Virus record (IMG/VR): IMGVR_UViG_3300043466_003081
Location: 1-59,682 of that record
DNA from: a virus
Length of the DNA stretch: 59,682 bases
Reading direction: 5' to 3' (one strand)
Below the pieces are notes generated by a model. The model was not told the origin of the DNA, did no database searches, and saw only the letters and a program-made list of their open reading frames with translations. The translations under genes and the position numbers were made by a program. This document shows, piece by piece, positions 13,109 through 22,740 of this stretch. Numbering within the stretch: position 1 is the first letter of the stretch; every line of letters begins with the position of its first letter.

Positions 13109-16100
13109 ATGGCGACTAAAATTATTCACAAGAAGTCTAGTGTTGCTGAAAAAGTTCCACTAACGACTGATCTTGAAATCGGCGAGCTTGCTATCAACCT
13201 TGTCGATAAAAAACTTTTCTCAAAAGATGGCAACGGTAACATCATCGAGTTCGGCTCTGTAGAAGTACAGCAGCTAACTGTTTACAATGGTACTGGTGCT
13301 ACTATTCCTAAAGGCTCTGCTGTTTATATCAATGGAGCACAAGGACAAAGACCTAGTATTGCTTTAGCTAGTAACGCTAGTGAAGCTACTTCTAGCAAGA
13401 CTATTGGTTTCGTAAATGCAGACATTCTCAATGGAGCTGAAGGTGTAGTAACTACAGAAGGTTTAGTTTACAACTTAAATACGGCGGCTTTTACAGAAGG
13501 TGGAGCTATTTATCTGGGTGCTACAGCAGGTTCTATTACTCAGACTAAGCCTGTTGCTCCTGCCCACTTAGTTTCTCTTGGTTGGGTAGTCAAAGCTCAC
13601 GCTAGCTCAGGCCGTATTCTTGCTCATGTACAGAATGGCTTTGAGTTAAATGAGCTACATGACGTTCTTATTACTAGCCCTGCTAACACACAAGTACTAG
13701 CCTACGAGACCTCCACAGGTCTTTGGAAAAACTCTAATTTAGACTGGGCTAACGTACAGAACAAACCTGACCCTGTCATTACTCTTGCAGGTGACTTGTC
13801 AGGTAGTGTTACTCTTACAGACCTTGCTTCAGGCACTCTAACAGCTACTATTGCAGCGAACTCTGTTGCTCTTGGTACAGACACTACAGGCAACTACGTG
13901 GCTACTGTTGCAGCAGGTACTTCAGGTGCACAAACAAGCTCTAGTGGTTTAACTATCTCTGCAACAGCAGGAGAAGGTACAGCTGCAACTATTGCTCATG
14001 CCGATACTTCTACAGCAGCTAATTTAACTGCTAGTGGTAGAACTTATGTAACAGGTTTGACTTTTGACACCTATGGTCATGTTACTGCTTATACAACTGG
14101 AGCAGAAACTGTAACTGATACTAATACAACAAGTTTACCTATTGAAAACTCAGCAGGTACAGTACAATTTACTGCAACAGATACAACAGGGCTACAATTT
14201 GTAGGTTCTGGGGCTACTACTGTAGCTTTTGATGCAGCTAACTCAAGAGTGACTATTTCAAGCACAGACACAAACTCAGGTGGTACAGTAACTTCAGTTA
14301 GTGGAACTGCTCCTATTGTTAGCTCTGGTGGCACTACACCAGCTATTTCAATCACTGCAGCTACAACTTCAGCTGCTGGGTCAATGAGTGCCGCTGATAA
14401 GACTAAACTCGACGGTATTGCAACTAGCGCTAACAACTACTCTTTACCAGCAGCTACCTCAACTGCTCTTGGTGGTATTGAACTATTCAGTGATACTGCA
14501 CAAACCGTAGCAGCTAATACAGTTTCAACTACAGCTGGCAGAACTTATGGTTTGCAAGCTAACGGTTCTGGTCAAGGAGTAGTTAACGTTCCTTGGACTG
14601 ATACGAATACTACAAGCTTACCTATTAAGAACTCAGCGGGTGTTACTCAGATAACTGTAACTGATACTACTGGTTTACAATTTGTTGGTTCAGGAACTAC
14701 AAATGTTGCTTTTGATTCTCCAAATTCAAGAGTTACTATTTCTAGTACAGATTACACTTTACCTGCAGCATCTTCCACTACGAGAGGTGGTGTTGAGCTA
14801 TTTAGTGATACAATACAAACTACAGCAGCTAATGCTACCTCTCAAACAGCTAGTAGAACTTATGGTGTTCAAGTTAACTCTGACGCTCAATTAGTAGTCA
14901 ACGTTCCTTGGACTGATACAACCTCGACTTATACACTCCCAGCCGCTACATCAACTGCTCTTGGTGGTATTGAGCTAGCTTCAGATACTGTTCAAACTGT
15001 TGCTGCAGAAGCAGTTTCAGCTACTGCTTCAAGAACTTATGGTGTTCAAGTTAACTCTGCAGGTCAAGCTGTTGTTAACGTTCCTTGGGTAGATACAAAC
15101 TCTGGGGGAAATGCTCTTACTAGCAATACTTTAGCTCAGTTTGCAGCAACAACTTCTGCTCAACTTGCAGGCGTTATCTCAGATGAAACTGGATCGGGAG
15201 CTCTTGTATTTGGCACATCGCCTTCATTTACTACAGGTATTAACGCCGCTAGCGCCACAATGTCGTTGTTTGATACCACGGCAACAACTGTGCATGCTTT
15301 TGGTGCAGCTACTACAGGTAATCTTGGTTATGACGGTACTGCAGCTAGTACCACTAATATTTCAATTGGTGCTAATACTTCTGGTGTAGTTAAAGCAGTT
15401 AATATTGGAACCGGAGGCGTTTCTGGTTCTACCACTAATATTACTTTAGGCTCTACAACAGCAGGTGCACTCGGAAATACTACTGTAAGATCATCTTCTC
15501 TTATCGTACCAAACCGTTTAGCAGTGGGTGCTGATATGGCCGCCAATACTGGCCCCATTTTAACTCTTGGTACAATTACTAATAATGGCAGCGGCCTTAT
15601 GAATGGCACTCATACAAACCAAGCATTTGTTGGTGGCTCCGGGTCTGGTATGCTTGGTACGGTCACTGTTGCGCTTGGTGTTGTAACTGGGATTACTCTT
15701 ACTTGGGGAGGTCATAAATATTTAGTTGGCGATGTCCTTACTATGACGTCGTTATCTACAGCTTTAGCTACAACTGCAATTAGCGGAAACGGCACTACTG
15801 TAACTATTACGTTTGCAACTCAAGCTGCCGCTCCATTTGAAGTTGGTTCACAAATTTTTGTTTCAGGTGTTACACCTACTGGCTATAACGGCACTTTTAC
15901 TGTTACTGCTTGTACGACTACTTCAGTTTCTTATGCAAATGCTACAACGGGCGCGCAAACTGTGGCTGGCACGGTTAAGATGGGCTCAGCTCTTACTTCT
16001 TCAACCATTCCAGTGGCTACTATCCAAGGTGCGAATATTTATGTTAACTCGTATACTTCTGATTCAATTGGCGCAAGAATTCGTCTAGAATCAAACGATA

Positions 16101-17455
16101 CATCAATTGCTGCTGGTCAAGAGTATGGCGCAATTACCTTTAGTGGTCGTGATGCTAGCATAAACGGCTCTGGTGATTTAGCTTTAATTCGTGGTGTTGG
16201 TGTTGGAACCTCTGGAGGTAGCGATCTTCAATTTTGGACGGCTGCTAACGGTGCCGCTCCTACTCCTTCTGCTGTGATTACCTCAGGTGGAGACTTTAGA
16301 CTTTATAATGCGGCTGGTACGTTCTACTCAGAACTTTCAAATAACCCAACTGCAAACAGAACAGTTACAATTCCAGACGGTACTGGTACTCTAGTATTTG
16401 ATACTTCGCCTTCATTTACGACAGGTATTAACGCTGCTAGCACAACAATGGCGTTATTCGATACAACAGCTACAACTGTAAACGCTTTTGGTGCAACAAC
16501 AACTCTTAACTTAGGTTATGATGGAACAGCCCAAAGTACCACCAACATTTCTACAGGGGTGGTAGCATCTGGTGTACCCAAAACTGTCAACATTGGTACT
16601 GGTGGATCTGGAGCATCTACTACTAACATCAATATTGGTGCTAATGATAACGGCGGGCTTACTATCAACTCATCTGCAGTAAACGCACCAAATGCAAATT
16701 TAACGGCTTATACTCTAGCTGCTGATTACATCGACGCCAATGCTGGTGTTATGCAAATTCATGCACCCGCTGGTTTTGGCGCGCAACTGAATTTTTATCC
16801 AGACGCTTCTACCTATGGCTGGAGTATTAATGCAGAAACAGATAATACAATTTCGTTCTATTCCCAAACTCCGAATGAGGCTGTATTTAGGGTTGGTGCT
16901 GCTGGGCAAATCGGCGTTGGTGTAGTTACTGACTACGGTACCGCTGGGCAAGTATTAACTTCTGGCGGAACTGCTGGTGAAGCTAGCTGGACTACTTTAC
17001 CAACTGCAACATCAACTGTTAAGGGTGTTGTTGAGCTGTTTAGCGATACAGTGCAAACCGTAGCAGCTAATGCTGTAACTGCGACTGCAAGTAGAACCTA
17101 CGGTATTCAACTAAATGCCGCAAATCAAATGGTAGTAAACGTCCCTTGGACAAGTGGAGCCCCAACAACTGCTGAGGTAGGTACAGCCACGGCTGGCTTA
17201 GCGGTCGGCGATGTTGGTTCTTATGCGCTCCTTTGGCATAATACTACTGCCGCAGAAACTCCAGGTACTACTGCTGCAGGCTCAACTTTGCGTTATGCTA
17301 ATACAACGACAGATGCGACAAACCCACTCGTTGGATATGGCGCAACAGCTCCCGCTGGCACTTGGAGAATCATGGGTCATACCGCGGTGCAAGGTGGAGG
17401 CACTGCTTTTGCATTTTCCCTGGCAAACGTATCAGTCTGGTTAAGGATATCTTAA
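13109..17455 (+). CDS. Long tail fibre / host-recognition protein (1448 aa)
   Basis: N-terminus paralogous to the previous gene (ATKIIHKKSSVAEKVPLTTD). The body has four copies of a module G(I/V)ELFSDT...TASRTYG(V/L)Q...VVNVPW and two copies of SPSFTTGINAAS...TTNIS, separated by a segment (about 15540-16330) with FVSGVTPTGYNGTFTVTAC typical of marine-phage fibres. The C-terminus GTWRIMGHT...VWLRIS is the usual fibre tip ending. Trimeric beta-structured fibre; the tip probably binds the receptor. The chaperone gene follows. Confidence 0.8.
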   Translation: MATKIIHKKSSVAEKVPLTTDLEIGELAINLVDKKLFSKDGNGNIIEFGSVEVQQLTVYNGTGATIPKGSAVYINGAQGQRPSIALASNASEATSSKTIGFVNADILNGAEGVVTTEGLVYNLNTAAFTEGGAIYLGATAGSITQTKPVAPAHLVSLGWVVKAHASSGRILAHVQNGFELNELHDVLITSPANTQVLAYETSTGLWKNSNLDWANVQNKPDPVITLAGDLSGSVTLTDLASGTLTATIAANSVALGTDTTGNYVATVAAGTSGAQTSSSGLTISATAGEGTAATIAHADTSTAANLTASGRTYVTGLTFDTYGHVTAYTTGAETVTDTNTTSLPIENSAGTVQFTATDTTGLQFVGSGATTVAFDAANSRVTISSTDTNSGGTVTSVSGTAPIVSSGGTTPAISITAATTSAAGSMSAADKTKLDGIATSANNYSLPAATSTALGGIELFSDTAQTVAANTVSTTAGRTYGLQANGSGQGVVNVPWTDTNTTSLPIKNSAGVTQITVTDTTGLQFVGSGTTNVAFDSPNSRVTISSTDYTLPAASSTTRGGVELFSDTIQTTAANATSQTASRTYGVQVNSDAQLVVNVPWTDTTSTYTLPAATSTALGGIELASDTVQTVAAEAVSATASRTYGVQVNSAGQAVVNVPWVDTNSGGNALTSNTLAQFAATTSAQLAGVISDETGSGALVFGTSPSFTTGINAASATMSLFDTTATTVHAFGAATTGNLGYDGTAASTTNISIGANTSGVVKAVNIGTGGVSGSTTNITLGSTTAGALGNTTVRSSSLIVPNRLAVGADMAANTGPILTLGTITNNGSGLMNGTHTNQAFVGGSGSGMLGTVTVALGVVTGITLTWGGHKYLVGDVLTMTSLSTALATTAISGNGTTVTITFATQAAAPFEVGSQIFVSGVTPTGYNGTFTVTACTTTSVSYANATTGAQTVAGTVKMGSALTSSTIPVATIQGANIYVNSYTSDSIGARIRLESNDTSIAAGQEYGAITFSGRDASINGSGDLALIRGVGVGTSGGSDLQFWTAANGAAPTPSAVITSGGDFRLYNAAGTFYSELSNNPTANRTVTIPDGTGTLVFDTSPSFTTGINAASTTMALFDTTATTVNAFGATTTLNLGYDGTAQSTTNISTGVVASGVPKTVNIGTGGSGASTTNINIGANDNGGLTINSSAVNAPNANLTAYTLAADYIDANAGVMQIHAPAGFGAQLNFYPDASTYGWSINAETDNTISFYSQTPNEAVFRVGAAGQIGVGVVTDYGTAGQVLTSGGTAGEASWTTLPTATSTVKGVVELFSDTVQTVAANAVTATASRTYGIQLNAANQMVVNVPWTSGAPTTAEVGTATAGLAVGDVGSYALLWHNTTAAETPGTTAAGSTLRYANTTTDATNPLVGYGATAPAGTWRIMGHTAVQGGGTAFAFSLANVSVWLRIS

Positions 17456-17456
17456 T

Positions 17457-17855
17457 ATGAATTATAGAAACGCAAAAAAATTAGCAAATAACCGCATAGA
17501 CTGCGAAATTGAGCATGAAACTTTAGGTTGGATACCGTTCACCTGTGATCCAAACGACACTGGGGCGTTGTTTGATGTAGCGGAACTCTATTCTACAATG
17601 GATGCAGATCCAAATACTGCAGAGTACATTCCTCCTACTCAAGCAGAGCTAGATGCTGTTGCAACAGAAAACGTACGAAATCAACGAAACTATCTACTGA
17701 CAACAGAAGTAGATCCAATAGTTAGTAATCCGCTACGTTGGGCAGACTTGTCCACTGAGCAGCAACAAGCTTGGGCAACATATCGTCGTGATCTTCTCGA
17801 TATTCCTAACCAGTCTGGTTTTCCATATAGTATTGTTTGGCCAGAAAAACCATAA
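17457..17855 (+). CDS. Tail fibre assembly chaperone-like protein (132 aa)
   Basis: The C-terminal half carries the pattern RNYLLTTEVDPIV...PLRWADLSTEQQQAWATYRRDL then DIPNQSGFPYSIVWPEKP, the phage tail/fibre assembly chaperone signature (Pfam Phage_TAC-like with YR-x-x-L-x-D-I-P). It would help fold or trimerise the long fibre encoded just upstream, one base away. Start ATG 17457 is immediately after the fibre stop. Confidence 0.75.
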   Translation: MNYRNAKKLANNRIDCEIEHETLGWIPFTCDPNDTGALFDVAELYSTMDADPNTAEYIPPTQAELDAVATENVRNQRNYLLTTEVDPIVSNPLRWADLSTEQQQAWATYRRDLLDIPNQSGFPYSIVWPEKP

Positions 17856-17867
17856 ACAGGAGTTACC

Positions 17868-20800
17868 ATGAGTCTAACCCAAGAATTATTTGACAGACAA
17901 ATTGAGCACTTGCTCACAATTAGACGTTATCAAGATGCTGCAAACTTACTTATTGATAAAGCTTCAAACCGTCACCGTGGTTTTTTAAAGAAAATTCTTG
18001 GAAAAGACTTAAAAGATAAACTAGCACTAGAGCGTGAGGTTACAAGGCATGTCCAAGAGCTTCACGCACTAGGAGCTAATGCTGTTTCTGACTTCATCGG
18101 AGCAGAGTTAGACTTCCAAACTAACAATCTTAGACGTTCTGTTGGTGACTTTTACAGTGTTAACTCTGTTAACCGCGGACAACTTGCTAGAGAAATCACT
18201 AGCCAGCCTCTCAAGCTCTTTAACGAGACCAAGTCTCATCCCACTATGGTAAAGAGTTTTGAGAACGTAGGCGGTGCAGAACTAACACGAATCAATCTTA
18301 CAATTCGTAGGGGCATTGCTGCAGGCGAAGTCGAAGACGACATCATCAAGAAAGTACTACAGACTACAAAGTTAACTGACAACCAAGCCAAGACTCTTGT
18401 TACTACTCACATGACTCAAGCAGACAACATCGTCAAGCAAAAAGTACTTGAAGCAAATAAAGAAGTTTACTCTGGTTATGTCTTTACAGCTATTCTTGAC
18501 TCCCGTACTAGTGAAATCTGTTCTCGTTATGACAACTTGTTCCAGTCAGCAGACAACGTAAAAGTTCGTCCTCCATTACATTGGCGTTGCCGTTCTGTTC
18601 TTGTTCCTGTTCTAAAGTCTAAGAAAGAAATCGCTCGTTCTACAAGTGACAGGCTAAACAAAGAACGGCTAGCTGCTGTAGCTGACAACAATTTGTCAGG
18701 TGCATTACCTATTAAAGAGACTTTTAGCGAGTGGTTGATCCGTCAACCTATGGCAACAAAAGTAGACAAGTTAGGTTCAGAGGAACGAGTAGCTCTCTTT
18801 GAAAGAGGCGCTCTTGGTTTAACAGACTTCTTTAGCAATTTAGGTCGTCCTCTTGATATTAGTGCTGTAAGAATTAAAGATAATCTTCTTACTTTCTTTA
18901 GCCCTGTTTCTCTTCGTGACAAAGATCCCCAAGCTGCTTTTCTTGATGTTGCTAGACCTTTTCAAGTAGTTCGTTCAGCACAAATACAAAAGGATCTTGC
19001 CGACCTCATTGTTGCAGATACTATGAATGGTAACTCAGCGATTAGTTTAACAGACTTCCGCGGTACTAGTTTAGGCGGTAAACGTGGTGTTAGACAAGCA
19101 GCTAACAACGAGTTTGATCCTCGCAATCAAACTTTTGATCCTTTTACAGGAGAAGTACGTTCTACTCTTTACTATGATCCAGACTTCACACTTCTTCGTG
19201 AACGTATTGACTACATGAAAGAGTCTAAGTTACTCGATCGTAATCAGAAACAGTTTATCGAAGACTTTACTAACAGCTTAGAAGATCGAGTGTCTGTAAA
19301 TCAGCAAACAGTAGTAGTAGAAAACCTTCGTGTTCTATTTGAACGCTATCAAAAGAACCCAGAACCTTGGGAAAATTTTGTAGCTACCGTTCGAGCAGAA
19401 ATGAATTTCTCTACAATAAACGTTTCAAGGTTACTTGATCGTCGTTCAAGAGCACGTTCAGAATTGTTCCTTGGTTTTAAGGGAGATCCTAACGAACCTG
19501 CAGTAATGATTCAAGGTCAAACACTAGCTATTTCAAAACTACATGCTGAAAAGTTAGAATATGAACGCTATGTGAAAGACTGGGCTTCAACTGAGGGTAT
19601 CAAGCTAGCTCGCAGTGTTTACTACCGTGGTAAAGCACCTTGGACTTCTTATTTCTTTGGGCCTAATGAGAAACCAGAAGGTTTGTTTGAAACACTAAAA
19701 GACAGTTTTATTAAACGTTCTATTCGTGCTACTTTTTACAAAGACGATCCTATTGGTTTTTATACTCGTTTCGGTAAAACTCCAGACAAATTCTCTAAAA
19801 TTGTTAAAAAGTACTTGAAAAAGAAAGTTACTCCTGATTGGTTAACTATGTTTCTTGAGATCAAGGAAGAAGGCTTTGCCGACTTCATTACAAGAACTAT
19901 TCGTGAAGAATATCGTTCTATTGTAGACCTGGAATTCTTTTATAAACTAAGGCGTTCTTTAACGCTAGAGCGTTTGTTTGTTCAAAAGTTAGCTGAGCCT
20001 ATCGAAGGTGAAGTTACTCGTTCTATGTCAAGGCTGATGGCAGTAGTTGCTGAAGGCACTACAACAGACTATGACTCACTAGCTATTAGCCTAGGTAAGG
20101 AGTTAAAGTCTACTTGGAATCCTATTTACCCTATCTTTGGTTCTTCTCTTGAAGACTACCATGAGCAAGGGTCTAAGATTCTAGAACTAATGCGTCAACA
20201 AGGGCTTATCAGAGTAAACTCTCGTGGTGTTACTCGCAGAGCTACTACAGACTTAGACACAGGTCGTGCTTCAGGAAACTGGAAAGATACTGTTTCAAGA
20301 GAAGTTCAAGTTATTGATCCAGTAATGCTTAAACTACAAGACTATAATCGTCGTATTGAACTGTCTAATCGCCTAGGTGTAGATCGTCCTGAAAACAAGT
20401 ATTTTGTCGTTCCCGGTAAAAAGACTTATGTAGATGCTCGTGGGCGTGATACTGGTGTTCCTGTTGTAACTCGTTCAGCTTTTTCTAAGTTCGATGAAAA
20501 ACAAATTGATGGCGATTTCGCCGATATGTTAAACCACACAATGTCTTTCCGTTATGAAGTAGACGACGAGTTTACTAGCTTTATGGATGACTTAGTTAGA
20601 TTTAAAGACCAGAGAGGTAAAGCGGCTTACTATGACTCAATTAACGGCTTTCGTGAAGAAATTATCAGGCGAGGAGACCAAGGCTATGGTCTTATGGAAA
20701 CTATCAGGTACTATCGGGCCAATGGAAAGACTTTCACCGTACATGCCCGTATTGACGGTCGTGGCCGCGTATATTACAACGGGTATTTAACACCTACTGG

Positions 20801-22391
20801 TGGTGAAGTAGTTCGTCCTTTCTTAAACACAGCTCATGCTGTTTCAATGACTCCTCAAGGTTTAAACCAGCTACGGATTCAAATGGCAGCTGTTATAGGT
20901 CCAGGTACTGAAGCACTTACTGATGCTGGCAGACTAGCTATCTTCAAGCGTAATGAAAAGTTTATTCTTGAGGTAGGGCAGTTACTTAGCGCAAAAACTC
21001 AAAGAGAACGTCGTATTAGAGAGTTTCTTGAACATCCTTTAATTCAGTCTACAGATGCTGCTGAAGTAGCTAAGATTGCTCGCTTTAGTCTTGAGTACTA
21101 TCGTATTCATAAGCATACAGGTGGTGATTTTACTCCTGCAAAGCTAAAAACTTATAAGTCTAAACTACTTGGTGAAGCTGACGCTTCTGCTTCAGGCTTA
21201 CAAATGATTGCTCTTGCTACAGGTGATCGTGGTGCTGCTATTACCTCTAATGTATTGCAGTCTATTAAGAAAAACAGAATCTATGACCTTGTTGCTCAAG
21301 ATACTGTTAGTGATCCTCGTTTTCAAGATTTGATGCAAGAATTAAATCTTAACTTGACTTGGGAAGATATCAATAAAGCTGCAAAGTATCAGGTTATGAT
21401 CTCACTGTATGGTGCAGGTAAAGCAGGACAAGCAGCTCGAGTTGCTCTTGAGTTGTCAAAAGTACTTCGTAAGCAAGATGTGCTTGTTACTACCAGAGCA
21501 GAATATTTAGCTTTGACTAAACAAATTGACGTCAAAATTAAAGAAGCTAAGTCTTTAGGTGCAACAGACACTCAAGCTGACCTCTTAGCATTAAAGAAAG
21601 AAGTCCTTGAAATTGCTAACAATCCTGATAAAGCTGTTAGCGATGCGTTACTTGCTGAAGCAGCAGATTTTCACCCAGATCTTTCTGACTTTATTTACAA
21701 GTACTCAAATAGGAGAGGTCCTCAAGTAGGTCCTGACCACTTCAAAAGAATTGCTGCTATTATGTCTGAAAAACTCTCAGAACGTGCACCTGTTACTGAT
21801 AACTACATTGACTTTTGGAAAAGAGTTGGCCAAGATTACGCACGATCAACTAAAAAGGTTCGTATTCCTTGGGTTACTTTTGATGGTAAACTACTATACC
21901 AAGACTATCGACCAAAGATCCAACAAGAAATTCGTTTCTACGATCCTCAATCTAAACGTTACATTCGCAACATTTATCAAATGAATGCTGAAGATGGTAA
22001 GCTATTAGGTAAAGGGCAAGTAGGCGATGTTCGACTGGGTCTAGGTGTTAACGGTACTCACGCAGACGATGCTAGTGTTGTTAGACAGCTACATCTTTGG
22101 GGTCGTCGTACTGGTATTCCAACTTCAACTATTCATGACGCTGCTGCTTTAAATATCAATGAAATCGATCCTCTCTTAGCAGAAGTTCGAGATATCTACA
22201 AGCGTTTTGCTCAATATCCAAAAGTTAAAAAGACTCTTGATGCTCTTCGTGAAGAAGGGTTACCTGACGAGTTGTATTTTAAATACTTAAAAGAAGCTGA
22301 AGACCTTGGCTACTTTGATCCTAAATTTAAACCAGAAGAAATTACAGCTCCTTTAAAAACCGGGTATGACTACTACGGTTGGGGGCCATAA
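17868..22391 (+). CDS. MuF head protein fused to T7-like single-subunit RNA polymerase
   Basis: Two parts are visible in 1507 residues. Residues about 1-260 are a MuF minor head protein: LDSRTSEIC (D211-C218) and PPLHWRCRS (P235-S243), the hallmark Cys/His signature. Residues about 560-1507 carry the single-subunit RNA polymerase core: D963-G-R965-G-R967-V-Y (T7 D421-R425), motif A D1105-A-S-A-S-G-L-Q (T7 D537), motif B K1173...Y1181-G (T7 K631/Y639), and motif C H1423-D1424 (T7 H811-D812). The T7 R627 position is N1169. The gene lies between the fibre chaperone and the scaffold, in the head operon. I infer that the polymerase is packaged in the virion and injected, as for N4 vRNAP. Start follows AGGAG. 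No frameshift or stop interrupts it. Confidence 0.9.
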   Translation: MSLTQELFDRQIEHLLTIRRYQDAANLLIDKASNRHRGFLKKILGKDLKDKLALEREVTRHVQELHALGANAVSDFIGAELDFQTNNLRRSVGDFYSVNSVNRGQLAREITSQPLKLFNETKSHPTMVKSFENVGGAELTRINLTIRRGIAAGEVEDDIIKKVLQTTKLTDNQAKTLVTTHMTQADNIVKQKVLEANKEVYSGYVFTAILDSRTSEICSRYDNLFQSADNVKVRPPLHWRCRSVLVPVLKSKKEIARSTSDRLNKERLAAVADNNLSGALPIKETFSEWLIRQPMATKVDKLGSEERVALFERGALGLTDFFSNLGRPLDISAVRIKDNLLTFFSPVSLRDKDPQAAFLDVARPFQVVRSAQIQKDLADLIVADTMNGNSAISLTDFRGTSLGGKRGVRQAANNEFDPRNQTFDPFTGEVRSTLYYDPDFTLLRERIDYMKESKLLDRNQKQFIEDFTNSLEDRVSVNQQTVVVENLRVLFERYQKNPEPWENFVATVRAEMNFSTINVSRLLDRRSRARSELFLGFKGDPNEPAVMIQGQTLAISKLHAEKLEYERYVKDWASTEGIKLARSVYYRGKAPWTSYFFGPNEKPEGLFETLKDSFIKRSIRATFYKDDPIGFYTRFGKTPDKFSKIVKKYLKKKVTPDWLTMFLEIKEEGFADFITRTIREEYRSIVDLEFFYKLRRSLTLERLFVQKLAEPIEGEVTRSMSRLMAVVAEGTTTDYDSLAISLGKELKSTWNPIYPIFGSSLEDYHEQGSKILELMRQQGLIRVNSRGVTRRATTDLDTGRASGNWKDTVSREVQVIDPVMLKLQDYNRRIELSNRLGVDRPENKYFVVPGKKTYVDARGRDTGVPVVTRSAFSKFDEKQIDGDFADMLNHTMSFRYEVDDEFTSFMDDLVRFKDQRGKAAYYDSINGFREEIIRRGDQGYGLMETIRYYRANGKTFTVHARIDGRGRVYYNGYLTPTGGEVVRPFLNTAHAVSMTPQGLNQLRIQMAAVIGPGTEALTDAGRLAIFKRNEKFILEVGQLLSAKTQRERRIREFLEHPLIQSTDAAEVAKIARFSLEYYRIHKHTGGDFTPAKLKTYKSKLLGEADASASGLQMIALATGDRGAAITSNVLQSIKKNRIYDLVAQDTVSDPRFQDLMQELNLNLTWEDINKAAKYQVMISLYGAGKAGQAARVALELSKVLRKQDVLVTTRAEYLALTKQIDVKIKEAKSLGATDTQADLLALKKEVLEIANNPDKAVSDALLAEAADFHPDLSDFIYKYSNRRGPQVGPDHFKRIAAIMSEKLSERAPVTDNYIDFWKRVGQDYARSTKKVRIPWVTFDGKLLYQDYRPKIQQEIRFYDPQSKRYIRNIYQMNAEDGKLLGKGQVGDVRLGLGVNGTHADDASVVRQLHLWGRRTGIPTSTIHDAAALNINEIDPLLAEVRDIYKRFAQYPKVKKTLDALREEGLPDELYFKYLKEAEDLGYFDPKFKPEEITAPLKTGYDYYGWGP
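21580..21600 (+). other. Coding near-copy of the dispersed 21-bp element
   Basis: Within the polymerase gene, ACCTCTTAGC then ATTAAAGAAAGA resembles the intergenic element, with the TA/AT dinucleotide order swapped. It encodes DLLALKKE, so it may be chance; listed because it lies 1.06 kb before copy 2. Confidence 0.2.
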
Positions 22392-22400
22392 GGAAATATA

Positions 22401-22637
22401 ATGACAGATAAGATTGTATCAATTTTTAATAAGCAACCCGTCAACACTACAACAGATCGTGCTGAGATTGAGGAAGTTATCGCTCAACTAGTTGACATGA
22501 AAGATACTGTAGAAGAACTACTTGTCATTTCTGTAACTAAAGACGATGAAATGCTTGTTCGCTCAGGTAACATGACTCGTGAAACAGCCTATTTCCTTCT
22601 TGGTCTAGCTCAGTTGAACGCTCTAGCTGCAGAGTAA
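22401..22637 (+). CDS. Small hypothetical protein after the polymerase (78 aa)
   Basis: Acidic helical protein: MTDKIVSIFNKQPVNTTTDR then EEVIAQLVDMKDTVEELLVI. No membrane segment. Unrecognised. AAGGAA lies upstream of the ATG, nine bases past the polymerase stop, so it is co-transcribed. It could be a partner or regulator of the polymerase, but nothing in the sequence proves it. Confidence 0.55.
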   Translation: MTDKIVSIFNKQPVNTTTDRAEIEEVIAQLVDMKDTVEELLVISVTKDDEMLVRSGNMTRETAYFLLGLAQLNALAAE

Positions 22638-22638
22638 T

Positions 22639-22660
22639 CACCTCTTAGCTATAAAGAAGA
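22639..22660 (+). promoter_or_regulatory. Copy 2 of dispersed 21-bp element (candidate phage promoter)
   Basis: Identical over 22 bases to 2603-2624. Here it points towards the scaffold and capsid genes, in the largest gene-free gap of this stretch. CCTCTT and AAGAGG at its ends (22641-22646, 22657-22662) are also a perfect inverted repeat, but the repeat is incomplete in the other copies, so the primary sequence is what is conserved. Confidence 0.5.
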
Positions 22661-22684
22661 GGGGGTTGAAAACCTTATGGGGGC

Positions 22685-22730
22685 GGGAGCTTATGCTTCT
22701 GCTCCTCCCTCACTTTCCTTTCTTTTTCTT
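22685..22730 (+). terminator. Hairpin with T-rich tail upstream of 22741
   Basis: GGAGC (22686-22690) pairs with GCTCC (22701-22705), extended by flanking G and C runs, then a pyrimidine-rich stretch (CTTTCCTTTCTTTTTCTT). It is preceded by GGTT-GAA-AACC. It may terminate or attenuate transcription coming from the fibre/polymerase operon. Confidence 0.4.
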
Positions 22731-22740
22731 GAGGTGACTT

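Noticed and set aside
14089-14436. Minus-strand ORFs across the fibre gene
   Set aside because: Low-complexity Val/Ala/Pro-rich translations antisense to Thr/Ala-rich repeats; no start signal.
22639-22662. The CCTCTT/AAGAGG hairpin of copy 2 as the conserved feature (a terminator)
   Set aside because: The inverted repeat is incomplete in the other two copies while the linear sequence is kept, and no T-run follows the repeat.
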